From positions 46,519 through 110,518 of the forward strand of contig UEIF01000032.1 of NCBI GenBank assembly GCA_900468805.1: a stretch of DNA of 64,000 nucleotides, read 5' to 3'. Each line of letters begins with the position of its first letter. The stretch's first letter is position 1. Position numbers and translations under genes: made by a program. This stretch comes from Hyphomicrobiales bacterium (GTDB lineage Bacteria; Pseudomonadota; Alphaproteobacteria; Rhizobiales; Rhizobiaceae). Below the pieces are notes generated by a model. The model worked only from the letters and a program-made list of their open reading frames with translations. It did not search any database and was not told where the DNA came from. Positions 52,594-60,491 of the stretch are shown one piece after another.

Positions 52594-53460
52594 TCAATGC
52601 AATTGTGGCTCAACGCTCACGTCCTGAAGGAAATCTCCGAAATGGCGGCTGACGTTGCCCTGCCACGTGGGAGTTCCCTCAGATTTCCCGCCGTAAATGG
52701 ATGGCCAACCTGTCCCGGCGGGAAGAACATGCTGGCGCACACCAACGCCTGCCTTCTTCAGGCGAGCGGCGTAACCGATGGTTTCGTCGTGCAGCGGATC
52801 ATCCTCCGCCGTAAAAATCAGTGCCGGCGCAACACCTGATATACGCGAACACAGGCAAGGCGCAGCATAGGGGTGGCAGCCGCCGCCGCTCAAATAATGG
52901 CTCCAGCCTTCCGTCCAGCGCTGGCGCATGCCAATCTTTTCCGCCTTGCGGATCGAGGACGTACCCATAAAAGGATCGAGAAGCGGAGAAAGCAGGATCT
53001 GGCCGTCGAGCGCATCCGGCATCTGGTCACGCGCCTTGAGCGCAACACCGGCAGCAACATTGCCACCCGCCTCTTCGCCGGCGACGAAAAGCAGCGACTT
53101 GCGGTCGCCGAGGCCGGCCTTCTTGAGGGCGAGATAGGAAAAGATCGAGAAGGAAACTTCGAGCGCCTTCGGAAAGACATTGCCCGAAAGCGTGCTGTAA
53201 TCTGCGCAAACAACGATCGCGCCCGCCTTTGCGAGGCTGCTTGCGATCGGGCGGTCGGCCTTCGGATCGCTATCGAGAAATGCCCCGCCATGCAGGTAGA
53301 GCACGATCGGCGGACCCTTGCCGAAATCAGCGCCCATATAGACGCGCGCAGAAACGGGGCCTGCGGCCACCTTTTCCAGCACCATGTCTTTGATCTCGGG
53401 CACCATCGTCTCTATCTCTTCGCTGCTTAGCGATGGACGGACAACGCCCGCCTCTTGCAT
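52594..53460 (-). CDS. Alpha/beta-hydrolase-fold protein with lost catalytic residues
   Basis: A 288-residue protein of the hormone-sensitive-lipase-like family. The oxyanion motif is present (VLYLHGGAFLDSD) and the acid loop is kept (TAEDDPLHDET). The nucleophile elbow GDSAGG is replaced by GEEAGG (FVAGEEAGGNVA), and the usual GXXHGF histidine is replaced in the segment AGTGWPSIYGG. Serine and histidine of the triad are therefore missing, and it is unlikely to be an esterase. It is the first gene of the RND operon and is divergent from a LysR gene. A ligand-binding or regulatory role is possible. Confidence 0.8.
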   Translation of the reverse strand: MQEAGVVRPSLSSEEIETMVPEIKDMVLEKVAAGPVSARVYMGADFGKGPPIVLYLHGGAFLDSDPKADRPIASSLAKAGAIVVCADYSTLSGNVFPKALEVSFSIFSYLALKKAGLGDRKSLLFVAGEEAGGNVAAGVALKARDQMPDALDGQILLSPLLDPFMGTSSIRKAEKIGMRQRWTEGWSHYLSGGGCHPYAAPCLCSRISGVAPALIFTAEDDPLHDETIGYAARLKKAGVGVRQHVLPAGTGWPSIYGGKSEGTPTWQGNVSRHFGDFLQDVSVEPQLH

Positions 53461-53480
53461 TTTGAACTAAAAAGATATTG

Positions 53481-53500
53481 TTATTCAAATCGGGGAATAA
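53481..53500. promoter_or_regulatory. Inverted repeat, candidate LysR operator
   Basis: TTATTC, eight bases, GAATAA forms an interrupted palindrome between the divergent hydrolase-RND operon and the LysR gene. A 10-base palindrome (GCGATATCGC, 53504-53513) lies next to it. Position and symmetry fit a LysR-family binding site. Confidence 0.55.
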
Positions 53501-53570
53501 GAAGCGATATCGCGATAACACTATTCCAAATCCCGAACAATGTTGCAACGCAAACTGCGGAATTGAACCG

Positions 53571-54482
53571 ATGGATCAGCTCTCGGCAATGCGCGTCTTC
53601 ATCCGCGTGGTGGAGACGGGCAATTTCACCCGCGCCGCCGACATGCTCGCCATGCCCAAGGCGACGGTGACCAATCTCATTCAGGGCCTGGAAGCGCATC
53701 TGCGCACCAAGCTCCTCAACCGCACAACGCGCCGGGTCATGGTGACGACGGACGGTGCCCTCTATTATGAACGCGCCGCACAGATCATTTCCGAACTGGA
53801 GGAACTGGACGGCAGTCTTTCAAATTCCCAAAGTCTGCCGACGGGACGGTTGCGGGTAGAGATGGCCGGCGCCTTTGCCGACTCCATCATCGTGCCGGCG
53901 CTTTGCGATTTCTACCTGCGTTATCCCGATATCCGCATCGACCTCGGCGTCGGCGACCGCACCGTCGACTATCTCGCCGAAAACGTCGACTGCGCGCTGC
54001 GTGCCGGTACGCCCGCCGACCAGTCGCTGATTGCAAGACGCGTTTCGGAGATCGAAATGATCACCTGTGTCGCACCCCTCTACGTCGAGAAATTCGGACT
54101 GCCACAGCGGCCGGAAGAACTTGAAACGGAACATTATTCCGTCAATTATTTCCGAGCTCAGAACAATCGCACGGTGCCTTTCGAATTTCGCAAGGACAAT
54201 GAGGTTGTCGAGGTAAATCCGCGATACATCGTCTCCGTGAACGACAGCCGCACCTACATGACAGCGGCACTCGCCGGCCTCGGCCTCGCCCAGATCCCGG
54301 TCTTCATGGCGCGTGGACCGCTCGCAAACGGCGAACTGGTTCAAACCCTGACGGAATGGACCCGCGAGTCGCTGCCGCTCTACGTCGTCTATCCGCCGAA
54401 CCGGCACCTCAGCAACAAGGTCCGCGTCTTCGTCGACTGGCTGGTGAAACTGCTGGCGGATGCGAATCTCAACGCCCGTTGA
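53571..54482 (+). CDS. LysR-family regulator divergent from the RND operon
   Basis: A 303-residue regulator. The winged HTH spans residues 1-60 (FIRVVETGNFTRAADMLAMP, TTRRVMVTTDGALYYERA) and the substrate-binding domain forms the rest (PDIRIDLGVGDRTVDYLAEN). It belongs to the DmlR/CrgA-like subgroup. The ATG at 53571 starts the conserved MDQLSAMRVF. It is divergent from the hydrolase-adaptor-permease operon and probably controls it, with the 53481-53500 repeat as operator. Confidence 0.9.
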   Translation: MDQLSAMRVFIRVVETGNFTRAADMLAMPKATVTNLIQGLEAHLRTKLLNRTTRRVMVTTDGALYYERAAQIISELEELDGSLSNSQSLPTGRLRVEMAGAFADSIIVPALCDFYLRYPDIRIDLGVGDRTVDYLAENVDCALRAGTPADQSLIARRVSEIEMITCVAPLYVEKFGLPQRPEELETEHYSVNYFRAQNNRTVPFEFRKDNEVVEVNPRYIVSVNDSRTYMTAALAGLGLAQIPVFMARGPLANGELVQTLTEWTRESLPLYVVYPPNRHLSNKVRVFVDWLVKLLADANLNAR

Positions 54483-54506
54483 AAAACTTACCCTCAAAAA
54501 GAAAGC

Positions 54507-54539
54507 GGCCCGTGATGGGAGGGATAACCATCACGGGCC
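54507..54539 (+). terminator. Hairpin after the LysR gene
   Basis: A perfect 12-base stem (54507-54518 with 54528-54539) with a 9-base loop, 25 bases after the stop. Confidence 0.85.
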
Positions 54540-54721
54540 TTGATCTGATGTCTGAAACTGAAGGCCTGTCGCGCGCAGGGAAGGCGCGGCAGGCCCTGGA
54601 GTGGAGGTCAGGAGGCTGGCGGCAATCTGCCGTCCACCTCCGTCTAAGCTGATATAGGTGCGCTTAGCCGGATAGTAAGGGGCAGCGCCCAAGAGATCGT
54701 TCACAACTTTGCGACAGCCGG

Positions 54722-55624
54722 TTATCTCTTGATAGCAGGCTTCAGCAGATCCTCGATGCCGATGCGGCGGAAGAGTTCCGCACGGACACGATCGGCGACG
54801 CCATTGACGATCTCCGCACCGTCTTCCGATGGATCGATATGGGTGCGGAACGGCCGCTTGCCGAAGGGCATATTCACCACATCGACGATGGCGGTCGCGA
54901 CGGAGTCGGCATCCGCATCGGCAGGTTCGAGAGAGGCGAGGCCCTTCAGCGCCTGTTCCGGCAGCCCTTTGTAGGGACCGTCGTCATATTCGGCGGCGCG
55001 AGCCTTATCGGCCGGCGAGCCGGAATGGGCGAAGTGGTTCGTGCCCTTGGTGAAGGCGCCGGGAACGATGATTGCCGTTTCGATGCCCCAGCGGGTCAGT
55101 TCACTCGCATAGGAGACGGCAAGCGAGTCCATCGCCGCCTTGGCTGCGAAATAGGGAGCAAGGTACGGAGGCGTGCCGCCGCGGGTGCTCGAGGAGGAAA
55201 CCCAGACAACCAGGCCTTTGCCCTGCTTGCGCAGGTGCGGGAGCACAGCGCGGTTCACCCGCTGGGTCGACAGCACGTTGATATCGAAAAGCTCGGCATA
55301 TTGCTCCGGCGTGAAGGCTTCGGCCGGGCCGAAGGACATATGGCCGGCATTGTGGATGATCGTATCGATATGGCCTTCGGCAGCGATCACCCTGGCGACG
55401 CCGGCTTCGACGGAGGCATTGGAGGTGACATCCAGTTCGACGGCTTTCAGTTCTACGCCGTTTTCCTTCGAGAAGGCTTCGACTGCCTCGACCTGCGGCC
55501 TGTTGCGGCCTTCGGTTTCGCGCATCGAGGCATAGACAGTGTAGCCGGCTTTGGCGAGCGCGCGGGCAGTAAGGGCGCCGAAACCACTGGAAGCGCCGGT
55601 GATGACGATGACTTGCTTGCTCAT
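54722..55624 (-). CDS. Short-chain dehydrogenase/reductase (copy A)
   Basis: A 300-residue SDR. The cofactor motif is VITGASSGFGALTARALAKA, HNAG follows, and the catalytic Ser and YFAAK sit in VSSSSTRGGTPPYLAPYFAA. It is longer than a basic SDR, with a C-terminal extension to KPAIKR. The substrate is unknown. The ATG at 55624 starts MSKQVIVITGASSG; the frame to 55690 is not used. It follows SDR copy B in the same direction, 84 bases apart, and may be co-transcribed. Confidence 0.88.
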   Translation of the reverse strand: MSKQVIVITGASSGFGALTARALAKAGYTVYASMRETEGRNRPQVEAVEAFSKENGVELKAVELDVTSNASVEAGVARVIAAEGHIDTIIHNAGHMSFGPAEAFTPEQYAELFDINVLSTQRVNRAVLPHLRKQGKGLVVWVSSSSTRGGTPPYLAPYFAAKAAMDSLAVSYASELTRWGIETAIIVPGAFTKGTNHFAHSGSPADKARAAEYDDGPYKGLPEQALKGLASLEPADADADSVATAIVDVVNMPFGKRPFRTHIDPSEDGAEIVNGVADRVRAELFRRIGIEDLLKPAIKR

Positions 55625-55708
55625 GATCCTGTTCCTTCTGGAAGAATTGGGTGCTTGAAAGAATACGGGGAAAGAGCGCGGCGGCGTCACGCCGCCACGA
55701 AACCTGTC

Positions 55709-56449
55709 TCAGACCATGCCGCCATTGGCGCGCAGCACCTGACCGTTGACCCAGGCGCCATCGGGCCCGGCGAGGAAGGCAACGACAGCAGCGATATCCT
55801 CAGGCGTACCGAGACGTTCGAGCGGGTTTGCCTTGGCAAGGCGGTCGATCAGCTCGTCGGACTTGCCGTTGAGGAAGAGATCAGTGCCTGTCGGGCCGGG
55901 AGCGACCGAATTGACGGTGATCTGGCGGCCGCGCATCTCCTTGGAAAGGATGGCACTCATCGTTTCGACGGCCGCCTTCGTAGCGGCGTAGACGCTGTAG
56001 GTCTCCGGCTTCAGCCCGACGACCGAGCTCGAGAAGTTGATGACCCGGCCACCGTCACGCAGGCGCTTGGCGGCCTCGCGCAGGGTGTTGAACGTGCCCT
56101 TGAGGTTGACGCTGATCTGGCGGTCGAACGTGGCGTCATCGACATCGGCAAGACGGGAAAGCAGCATGATGCCGGCATTGTTGACGAGCACGTCGACACC
56201 GCCGAAAGCGGCCTCTGCGGCATCGAACATGCGGCGCACGGCGTCCGCATCGGCGACGTCGGCCTGTGCCGTCAACGCCTTGCCGCCGGCCTTTTCGATC
56301 TTCTGGGCCAGTTCTTCAGCAAGAGCTGCATTGCCTGAGTAGTTGATGACGACGGTAAAACCGTCCTTTGCGAGACGTTCAGCGATCGAAGCTCCGATGC
56401 CGCGGGAAGCGCCGGTAACGAGAGCGACCTTGTTTTGATTGGCAGACAT
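55709..56449 (-). CDS. Short-chain dehydrogenase/reductase (copy B)
   Basis: A 246-residue classical SDR with VALVTGASRGIGASIAERLA, VLVNNAGIMLLSR, the catalytic segment INFSSSVVGLKPETYSVYAA with YAATK, and the C-terminal GQVLRANGGMV. This is the 3-oxoacyl-ACP-reductase-like layout. It is divergent from the second LysR gene with a shared operator region. A role in detoxification or ketone reduction would be inference. Confidence 0.9.
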   Translation of the reverse strand: MSANQNKVALVTGASRGIGASIAERLAKDGFTVVINYSGNAALAEELAQKIEKAGGKALTAQADVADADAVRRMFDAAEAAFGGVDVLVNNAGIMLLSRLADVDDATFDRQISVNLKGTFNTLREAAKRLRDGGRVINFSSSVVGLKPETYSVYAATKAAVETMSAILSKEMRGRQITVNSVAPGPTGTDLFLNGKSDELIDRLAKANPLERLGTPEDIAAVVAFLAGPDGAWVNGQVLRANGGMV

Positions 56450-56520
56450 TTTTCTTTTCCTTTGCTTCGGCGCCGCAGCGCCCCTTCGATGAGAAGAAGA
56501 TGCCTCTTTCTATCGCGCGG

Positions 56521-56535
56521 ATAATCAGCCATTAT
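56521..56535. promoter_or_regulatory. Inverted repeat in the SDR / LysR intergenic
   Basis: ATAAT, five bases, ATTAT: a perfect interrupted palindrome about 35 bases before the LysR start and 70 before the SDR gene. It is a candidate LysR site. Confidence 0.4.
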
Positions 56536-56570
56536 TCGGCATCACTATCCGGGAAATGCGAACAAATAAA

Positions 56571-57485
56571 ATGGACAGATTCGATGCCATGCGGGTTTTC
56601 TCCCGCGTCGTGGAGCGCCGCAGCTTCACGCTTGCGGCCGAAGATACCGGCCTGCCGCGCTCGACGGTGACGGATGCGGTCAAGCAGTTGGAGGCCCGCC
56701 TCGGCGTACGCCTGCTTCAGCGCACCACCCGCCACGTTAGCCCGACGCTCGACGGCGAAGCCTATTACCAACGCTGCCTGTCGATCCTTGCCGATATCGA
56801 AGATGCCGAAGGCGCCTTCGCCGGCGCCAAGCCGAAAGGCCTGCTGCGGGTCGACGTCCACGGCACGCTTGCAAGGCATTTCGTGCTGCCGAGCCTGCCC
56901 TCCTTTCTGGAAACCTATCCAGACATCGAATTTTACATGAGTGAGGGTGACCGGCTGGTGGATCTGGTGCGCGAAGGCATCGACTGTGTGCTGCGCGTCG
57001 GCACTCCGCAGGACAGCGACATGGTTGCGCGTCGCGTCGCCATGCTCGACGAGGTCACCCTCGCCTCACCGTCCTATATCGCCGCTTTCGGCACGCCCGA
57101 CCATCCCGACAGGCTGGACGCGCACCGCATGGTCGGCTTCCGCGCAACCGGCAGCGCAGGCCCGCTGCCCCTGGAATTCATCGTCGACGGCAGTGTCCGC
57201 AATATCAGCATTCCCGCGACTGTGACCGTCAATGCCGCGGAAAGCTACATTTCCGCTGCCCGCATGGGCCTTGGCATGATCCAGATCCCGCGCTACCACG
57301 CCGAACAGGATCTTGCCGCCGACACTCTTGTTGAGGTGCTCGCCGATTTTCCGCCCACGCAGACACCGGTCTCGCTGCTCTATCCGCGCAATCGCCAGCT
57401 TTCGCCGCGCGTACGCGTCTTCATCGACTGGCTGGTCAAGGTCTTCGCTCGACAAAACCCCGAAAACGCGGTTCACTCATATTAG
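56571..57485 (+). CDS. LysR-family regulator divergent from the SDR pair
   Basis: A 304-residue regulator. The HTH domain starts MDRFDAMRVFSRVVERRSFT and contains TVTDAVKQLEARLGVRLLQR; the effector domain contains YPDIEFYMSEGDRLVDLVRE. It is from the same DmlR/CrgA-like subgroup as the LysR protein at 53571-54482. The ATG at 56571 is favoured over one five codons upstream because it begins the conserved N-terminus. It probably regulates the divergent SDR genes. Confidence 0.9.
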   Translation: MDRFDAMRVFSRVVERRSFTLAAEDTGLPRSTVTDAVKQLEARLGVRLLQRTTRHVSPTLDGEAYYQRCLSILADIEDAEGAFAGAKPKGLLRVDVHGTLARHFVLPSLPSFLETYPDIEFYMSEGDRLVDLVREGIDCVLRVGTPQDSDMVARRVAMLDEVTLASPSYIAAFGTPDHPDRLDAHRMVGFRATGSAGPLPLEFIVDGSVRNISIPATVTVNAAESYISAARMGLGMIQIPRYHAEQDLAADTLVEVLADFPPTQTPVSLLYPRNRQLSPRVRVFIDWLVKVFARQNPENAVHSY

Positions 57486-57504
57486 CATTTTCGGAGAAAG
57501 AAAT

Positions 57505-57825
57505 ATGGCAGTCAGCGATATCATCGTCTACCAGACGGATGAGGGCTTCGTCGTCGAATTCGGTGGCGAGGGGGAGGACAGGATCGCAGTCACACTGCGC
57601 AATGCCCCCGATCTCACACATGACAATGCTATCGCAAGGGCGAAGGCACTTCTCACCTCCGCATTCGAGCCTGCTCATGGCGACGGCGCCCGCAACAAGG
57701 ATGCGGCATTGCTCGAAGAAGAACTCCAGGAAGGTCTCGAGGACTCGTTTCCCGCAAGCGATCCTGTTTCCGTCACCGTTTCCTCCATCCCGATGCGCGA
57801 CCCGAAGGCCGGTCACAAGATGTGA
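57505..57825 (+). CDS. Small protein of unknown function with DSFPASDP tail motif
   Basis: A 106-residue protein, soluble and acidic. It has a beta-rich N-terminus (VSDIIVYQTDEGFVVEFGGE) and the tail motif QEGLEDSFPASDPVSVT, which recurs in several short rhizobial proteins. The ATG at 57505 follows GGAGAAAG. Function unknown. It lies 19 bases after the LysR gene and may share its transcript, and it is convergent with the next small gene. Confidence 0.75.
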   Translation: MAVSDIIVYQTDEGFVVEFGGEGEDRIAVTLRNAPDLTHDNAIARAKALLTSAFEPAHGDGARNKDAALLEEELQEGLEDSFPASDPVSVTVSSIPMRDPKAGHKM

Positions 57826-57846
57826 GCATCAAGAGGCTGTCCTCGG

Positions 57847-58167
57847 TCAGACCTGTGTCGAGATGATATTGTCGACCCGGACCTGGCCGCGCACGACGCC
57901 GCGCTCGGTGATGTCGGTGCTCGGCGCTTCCTCGATAACGGTGTAGAGTTTCTCATTGCGAAAGGCGCTCGCCATCTTCGTCGACTTGTCCTCTGCCGGC
58001 GAACCGTCGATTTCCAGAAAATCGAGTTCAGCCTCCGCCGCGACGACACGTGCATCGCCGGACGTCAGCGCGGCGACGACGACCTCTCCGTGGGAAGGTG
58101 CGAGATCCCAGTGGGGGTCATCAGGGGCAGCGGCCGGCACCAGCCGATAAAGCTTGAGACCGTCCAT
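57847..58167 (-). CDS. Small protein of unknown function
   Basis: A 106-residue soluble protein starting MDGLKLYRLVPAAAPDDPHW and ending VDNIISTQV, with the segments GEVVVAALTSGDARVVAAEA and EDKSTKMASAFRNEKLYTVI. The ATG at 58167 has AAGGAG upstream, which decides it against the longer frame to 58263. I do not recognise a domain. It is divergent from the DNA glycosylase gene. Confidence 0.75.
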   Translation of the reverse strand: MDGLKLYRLVPAAAPDDPHWDLAPSHGEVVVAALTSGDARVVAAEAELDFLEIDGSPAEDKSTKMASAFRNEKLYTVIEEAPSTDITERGVVRGQVRVDNIISTQV

Positions 58168-58268
58168 GTTCCATCTCCTTGCTATTGTTGGCTTGCATTC
58201 GAAACGCCGGCCGGCGAACCATTGTTCCGGGTGGCGGATCGGCAAAGGGGATGCTATCGGCAATTCCC

Positions 58269-58865
58269 ATGACGACAGAAATGATTGATGGCGCGATCGG
58301 CGCCGGCCCGCTTGCCGGGGAGAGCCTGCGCCATTTCTTCGAACGCGATGCGATCGAGGTCGCCCGCGACCTGCTCGGCTGCCACCTCACGGTCAACGAT
58401 ACGGGCGGGCGGATCACCGAGACGGAGGCCTATTATCCAGACGACGAAGCCTCTCACAGTTTCCGCGGCCCGACGAAGCGCAACGGCGCCATGTATGGCC
58501 ATCCCGGCAACGTCTATATCTACCGCATCTACGGCATGTACTGGTGCCTGAACTTCGTCTGCACACCGGGTTCGGCAGTGCTGATCCGCGCGCTGGAGCC
58601 GGAAATCGGCCTGTTCGGAATGATAGAGCGACGTGGGACCGATGTCCTGACCCAGCTCTGCAGCGGCCCCGGCAAGCTCTGCCAGGCGCTTGATATCGAC
58701 ATAACCATCAACGACCGGATGCTCGACCATCCGCCCTACGCGATCTCACCGTCTGCGCCCGTCCCCATCGTCTCCGGCAAACGTATCGGCATAACGAAAA
58801 ATGCCGAAGCACCGTGGCGCTTCGGCATTCAGGGATCGCGATATCTGAGCAAGCCGTTTCGTTAG
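58269..58865 (+). CDS. DNA-3-methyladenine glycosylase (AAG/Mpg family)
   Basis: A 198-residue base-excision-repair enzyme of the AAG family. Conserved segments are ARDLLGCHLTVNDTGGRITE, TEAYYPDDEASHSFRGPTKR, YGHPGNVYIYRIYGMYWCLN and SGPGKLCQALDIDITINDR. It removes alkylated purines from DNA. The start may be 58269 or the ATG at 58251; the second has AAGGGG abutting it. The TAG stop is the first part of a repeat element. Confidence 0.9.
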   Translation: MTTEMIDGAIGAGPLAGESLRHFFERDAIEVARDLLGCHLTVNDTGGRITETEAYYPDDEASHSFRGPTKRNGAMYGHPGNVYIYRIYGMYWCLNFVCTPGSAVLIRALEPEIGLFGMIERRGTDVLTQLCSGPGKLCQALDIDITINDRMLDHPPYAISPSAPVPIVSGKRIGITKNAEAPWRFGIQGSRYLSKPFR

Positions 58866-58922
58866 AGCAATTGCAGCAAAGTTTGCAGCGGTTTTGCGTC
58901 CGGAATTGCGTGAAACCGAGAG
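58864..58922. repeat. Rhizobial intergenic repeat remnant
   Basis: The stretch from TAGAGCAATTGCAGC to GTCCGGAATTGCGTGAAACC closely resembles a widespread short intergenic repeat of Rhizobiaceae, which I recall as TAGAGCAATTCC...CGTCCGGAATTGCGT. It begins at the glycosylase stop codon. Confidence 0.55.
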
Positions 58923-58944
58923 CTCTGGACGAAGGCGTGCAAAC

Positions 58945-60486
58945 TCATTCCATGACGGCACTGTGGTCGATTGCCGGCGCGGTCCTCGGCTTGCGCAGCA
59001 GCAGCACCAGCGGCATAACGGCAAGCGACATCAGCATCAGCAGTTTGAAGTCATCCATATAGGCGATGATGGTCGACTGCAGCGTGATGACGTCATTGAG
59101 CGCCGCGCGGCCGACCGCCGTCAGTGGGCTGAGGCCTTGTGCCGCCGTGGCATTGAAAGCGTGGTTGAACGGCGTCACATAGGCGGCGATCGACTCATGA
59201 TTGCTCTGCGTATTCTCGACGATCAGCGCCGCGACGATGGAGATGCCGACCGAGGAGCCGATGTTTCGCGACAGATTGTAGAGGCCGGTTCCGTCGCCGC
59301 GCATCTGGGCCGGCAGCGTCGCAAAGGCGATCGTCGTCAGCGGCACGAAGAGGAAGCCGAGGCCCGCCCCTTGGATGAAGCCGACCGACACGATCGTCCA
59401 CTGCGAGACGTCAGGCGTCCAACCGGTCATGTCGTACATCGCCCAGGCCGTCAGGCCGAGGCCGAGCAGCAGCAGCCAGCGCGTATCTACCTTGCCGATC
59501 AGCCGACCGACGATGAACATGCAGAGCATGGTGCCGAGGCCCCGCGGTCCCATAACGATGCCCGCGGTGATGACCGGATAGCCCATCAATGTCTGCAGAT
59601 AGGGCGTCATCAGCGCCAATGAGGCGAGATAGGTGATGCCGATCACGAAGATGAAGATCATGCTGACGGTGAAATTCTGGTCGAGGAACAGCCGCGGATT
59701 GACGAAGGATTTCTCCGCCGTCAGCGTGTGCACCAGGAGCAGGTAGAAGGCGGCAGCACAGATGATCGCCTCGACCACGATCTCGCCGGAGGAGAACCAG
59801 TCGAGCTGTTCGCCGCGGTCGAGAAAAAGCTGCAGCGAGGCGATGAACAGGCTCATCATCCCGAAGCCGAACCAGTCCAGCTTGGCGAGCGCATCCCTCT
59901 TCGTCTCCGAGACGAAAATGACAATGCCGGCAAAGGCGAGCGCGCCGATCGGAATGTTGATGTAAAAGACCCAGCGCCAGCTGATATTGTCCGTCAGCCA
60001 GCCGCCGATGACAGGACCCAGAACCGGCCCGACCATGACCGAGACGCCGAAGAGGGCCATGGCCGAGCCGCGCTCCTCGACTGTATAGATGTCGAGAAGG
60101 ATGCCTTGGGAAAGTGGGACCAGCGAAGCGCCGAACAGGCCCTGCAGCAGGCGGAAGGCGACTATCTGTGGCAGCGACTGCGCCAGACCGCAAAGGATCG
60201 AGGCGATGACGAAGCCTACGATCGCAGTCAGCAGCACGCGCTTGCGGCCGAACTTGGCAGCAAGGAAACCCGACGGCGGCGTCATGATCGCGGCCGCGAC
60301 GATGTAGGAGGTCAAAACCCAATTGATCTGGTCGGCGGAAGCCGAAACACTGCCCTGAATATAGGGCAGCGCCACGTTGGCGATCGTCGTATCCAGCGCC
60401 TGCATGATGACGGCCAGGATGACGCAGGCCGTGATCGCGCCGCGATTGGCAACCGGGGTTGCCGGTGATGCAGGAGCAGTGCTCAT
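58945..60486 (-). CDS. EmrB/QacA-type MFS drug efflux permease
   Basis: A 513-residue DHA2-family exporter with 14 predicted helices. Recognisable segments are ACVILAVIMQALDTTIANVA, LTSYIVAAAIMTPPSGFLAA and PVLGPVIGGWLTDNISWRW. It works with the EmrA-like adaptor encoded just upstream (5-base gap) to expel drugs or plant phenolics. It ends near the rhizobial repeat. In R. etli an EmrAB-like pair called RmrAB exists; whether this is that system is not decided here. Confidence 0.94.
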   Translation of the reverse strand: MSTAPASPATPVANRGAITACVILAVIMQALDTTIANVALPYIQGSVSASADQINWVLTSYIVAAAIMTPPSGFLAAKFGRKRVLLTAIVGFVIASILCGLAQSLPQIVAFRLLQGLFGASLVPLSQGILLDIYTVEERGSAMALFGVSVMVGPVLGPVIGGWLTDNISWRWVFYINIPIGALAFAGIVIFVSETKRDALAKLDWFGFGMMSLFIASLQLFLDRGEQLDWFSSGEIVVEAIICAAAFYLLLVHTLTAEKSFVNPRLFLDQNFTVSMIFIFVIGITYLASLALMTPYLQTLMGYPVITAGIVMGPRGLGTMLCMFIVGRLIGKVDTRWLLLLGLGLTAWAMYDMTGWTPDVSQWTIVSVGFIQGAGLGFLFVPLTTIAFATLPAQMRGDGTGLYNLSRNIGSSVGISIVAALIVENTQSNHESIAAYVTPFNHAFNATAAQGLSPLTAVGRAALNDVITLQSTIIAYMDDFKLLMLMSLAVMPLVLLLRKPRTAPAIDHSAVME

Positions 60487-60491
60487 GGCCG

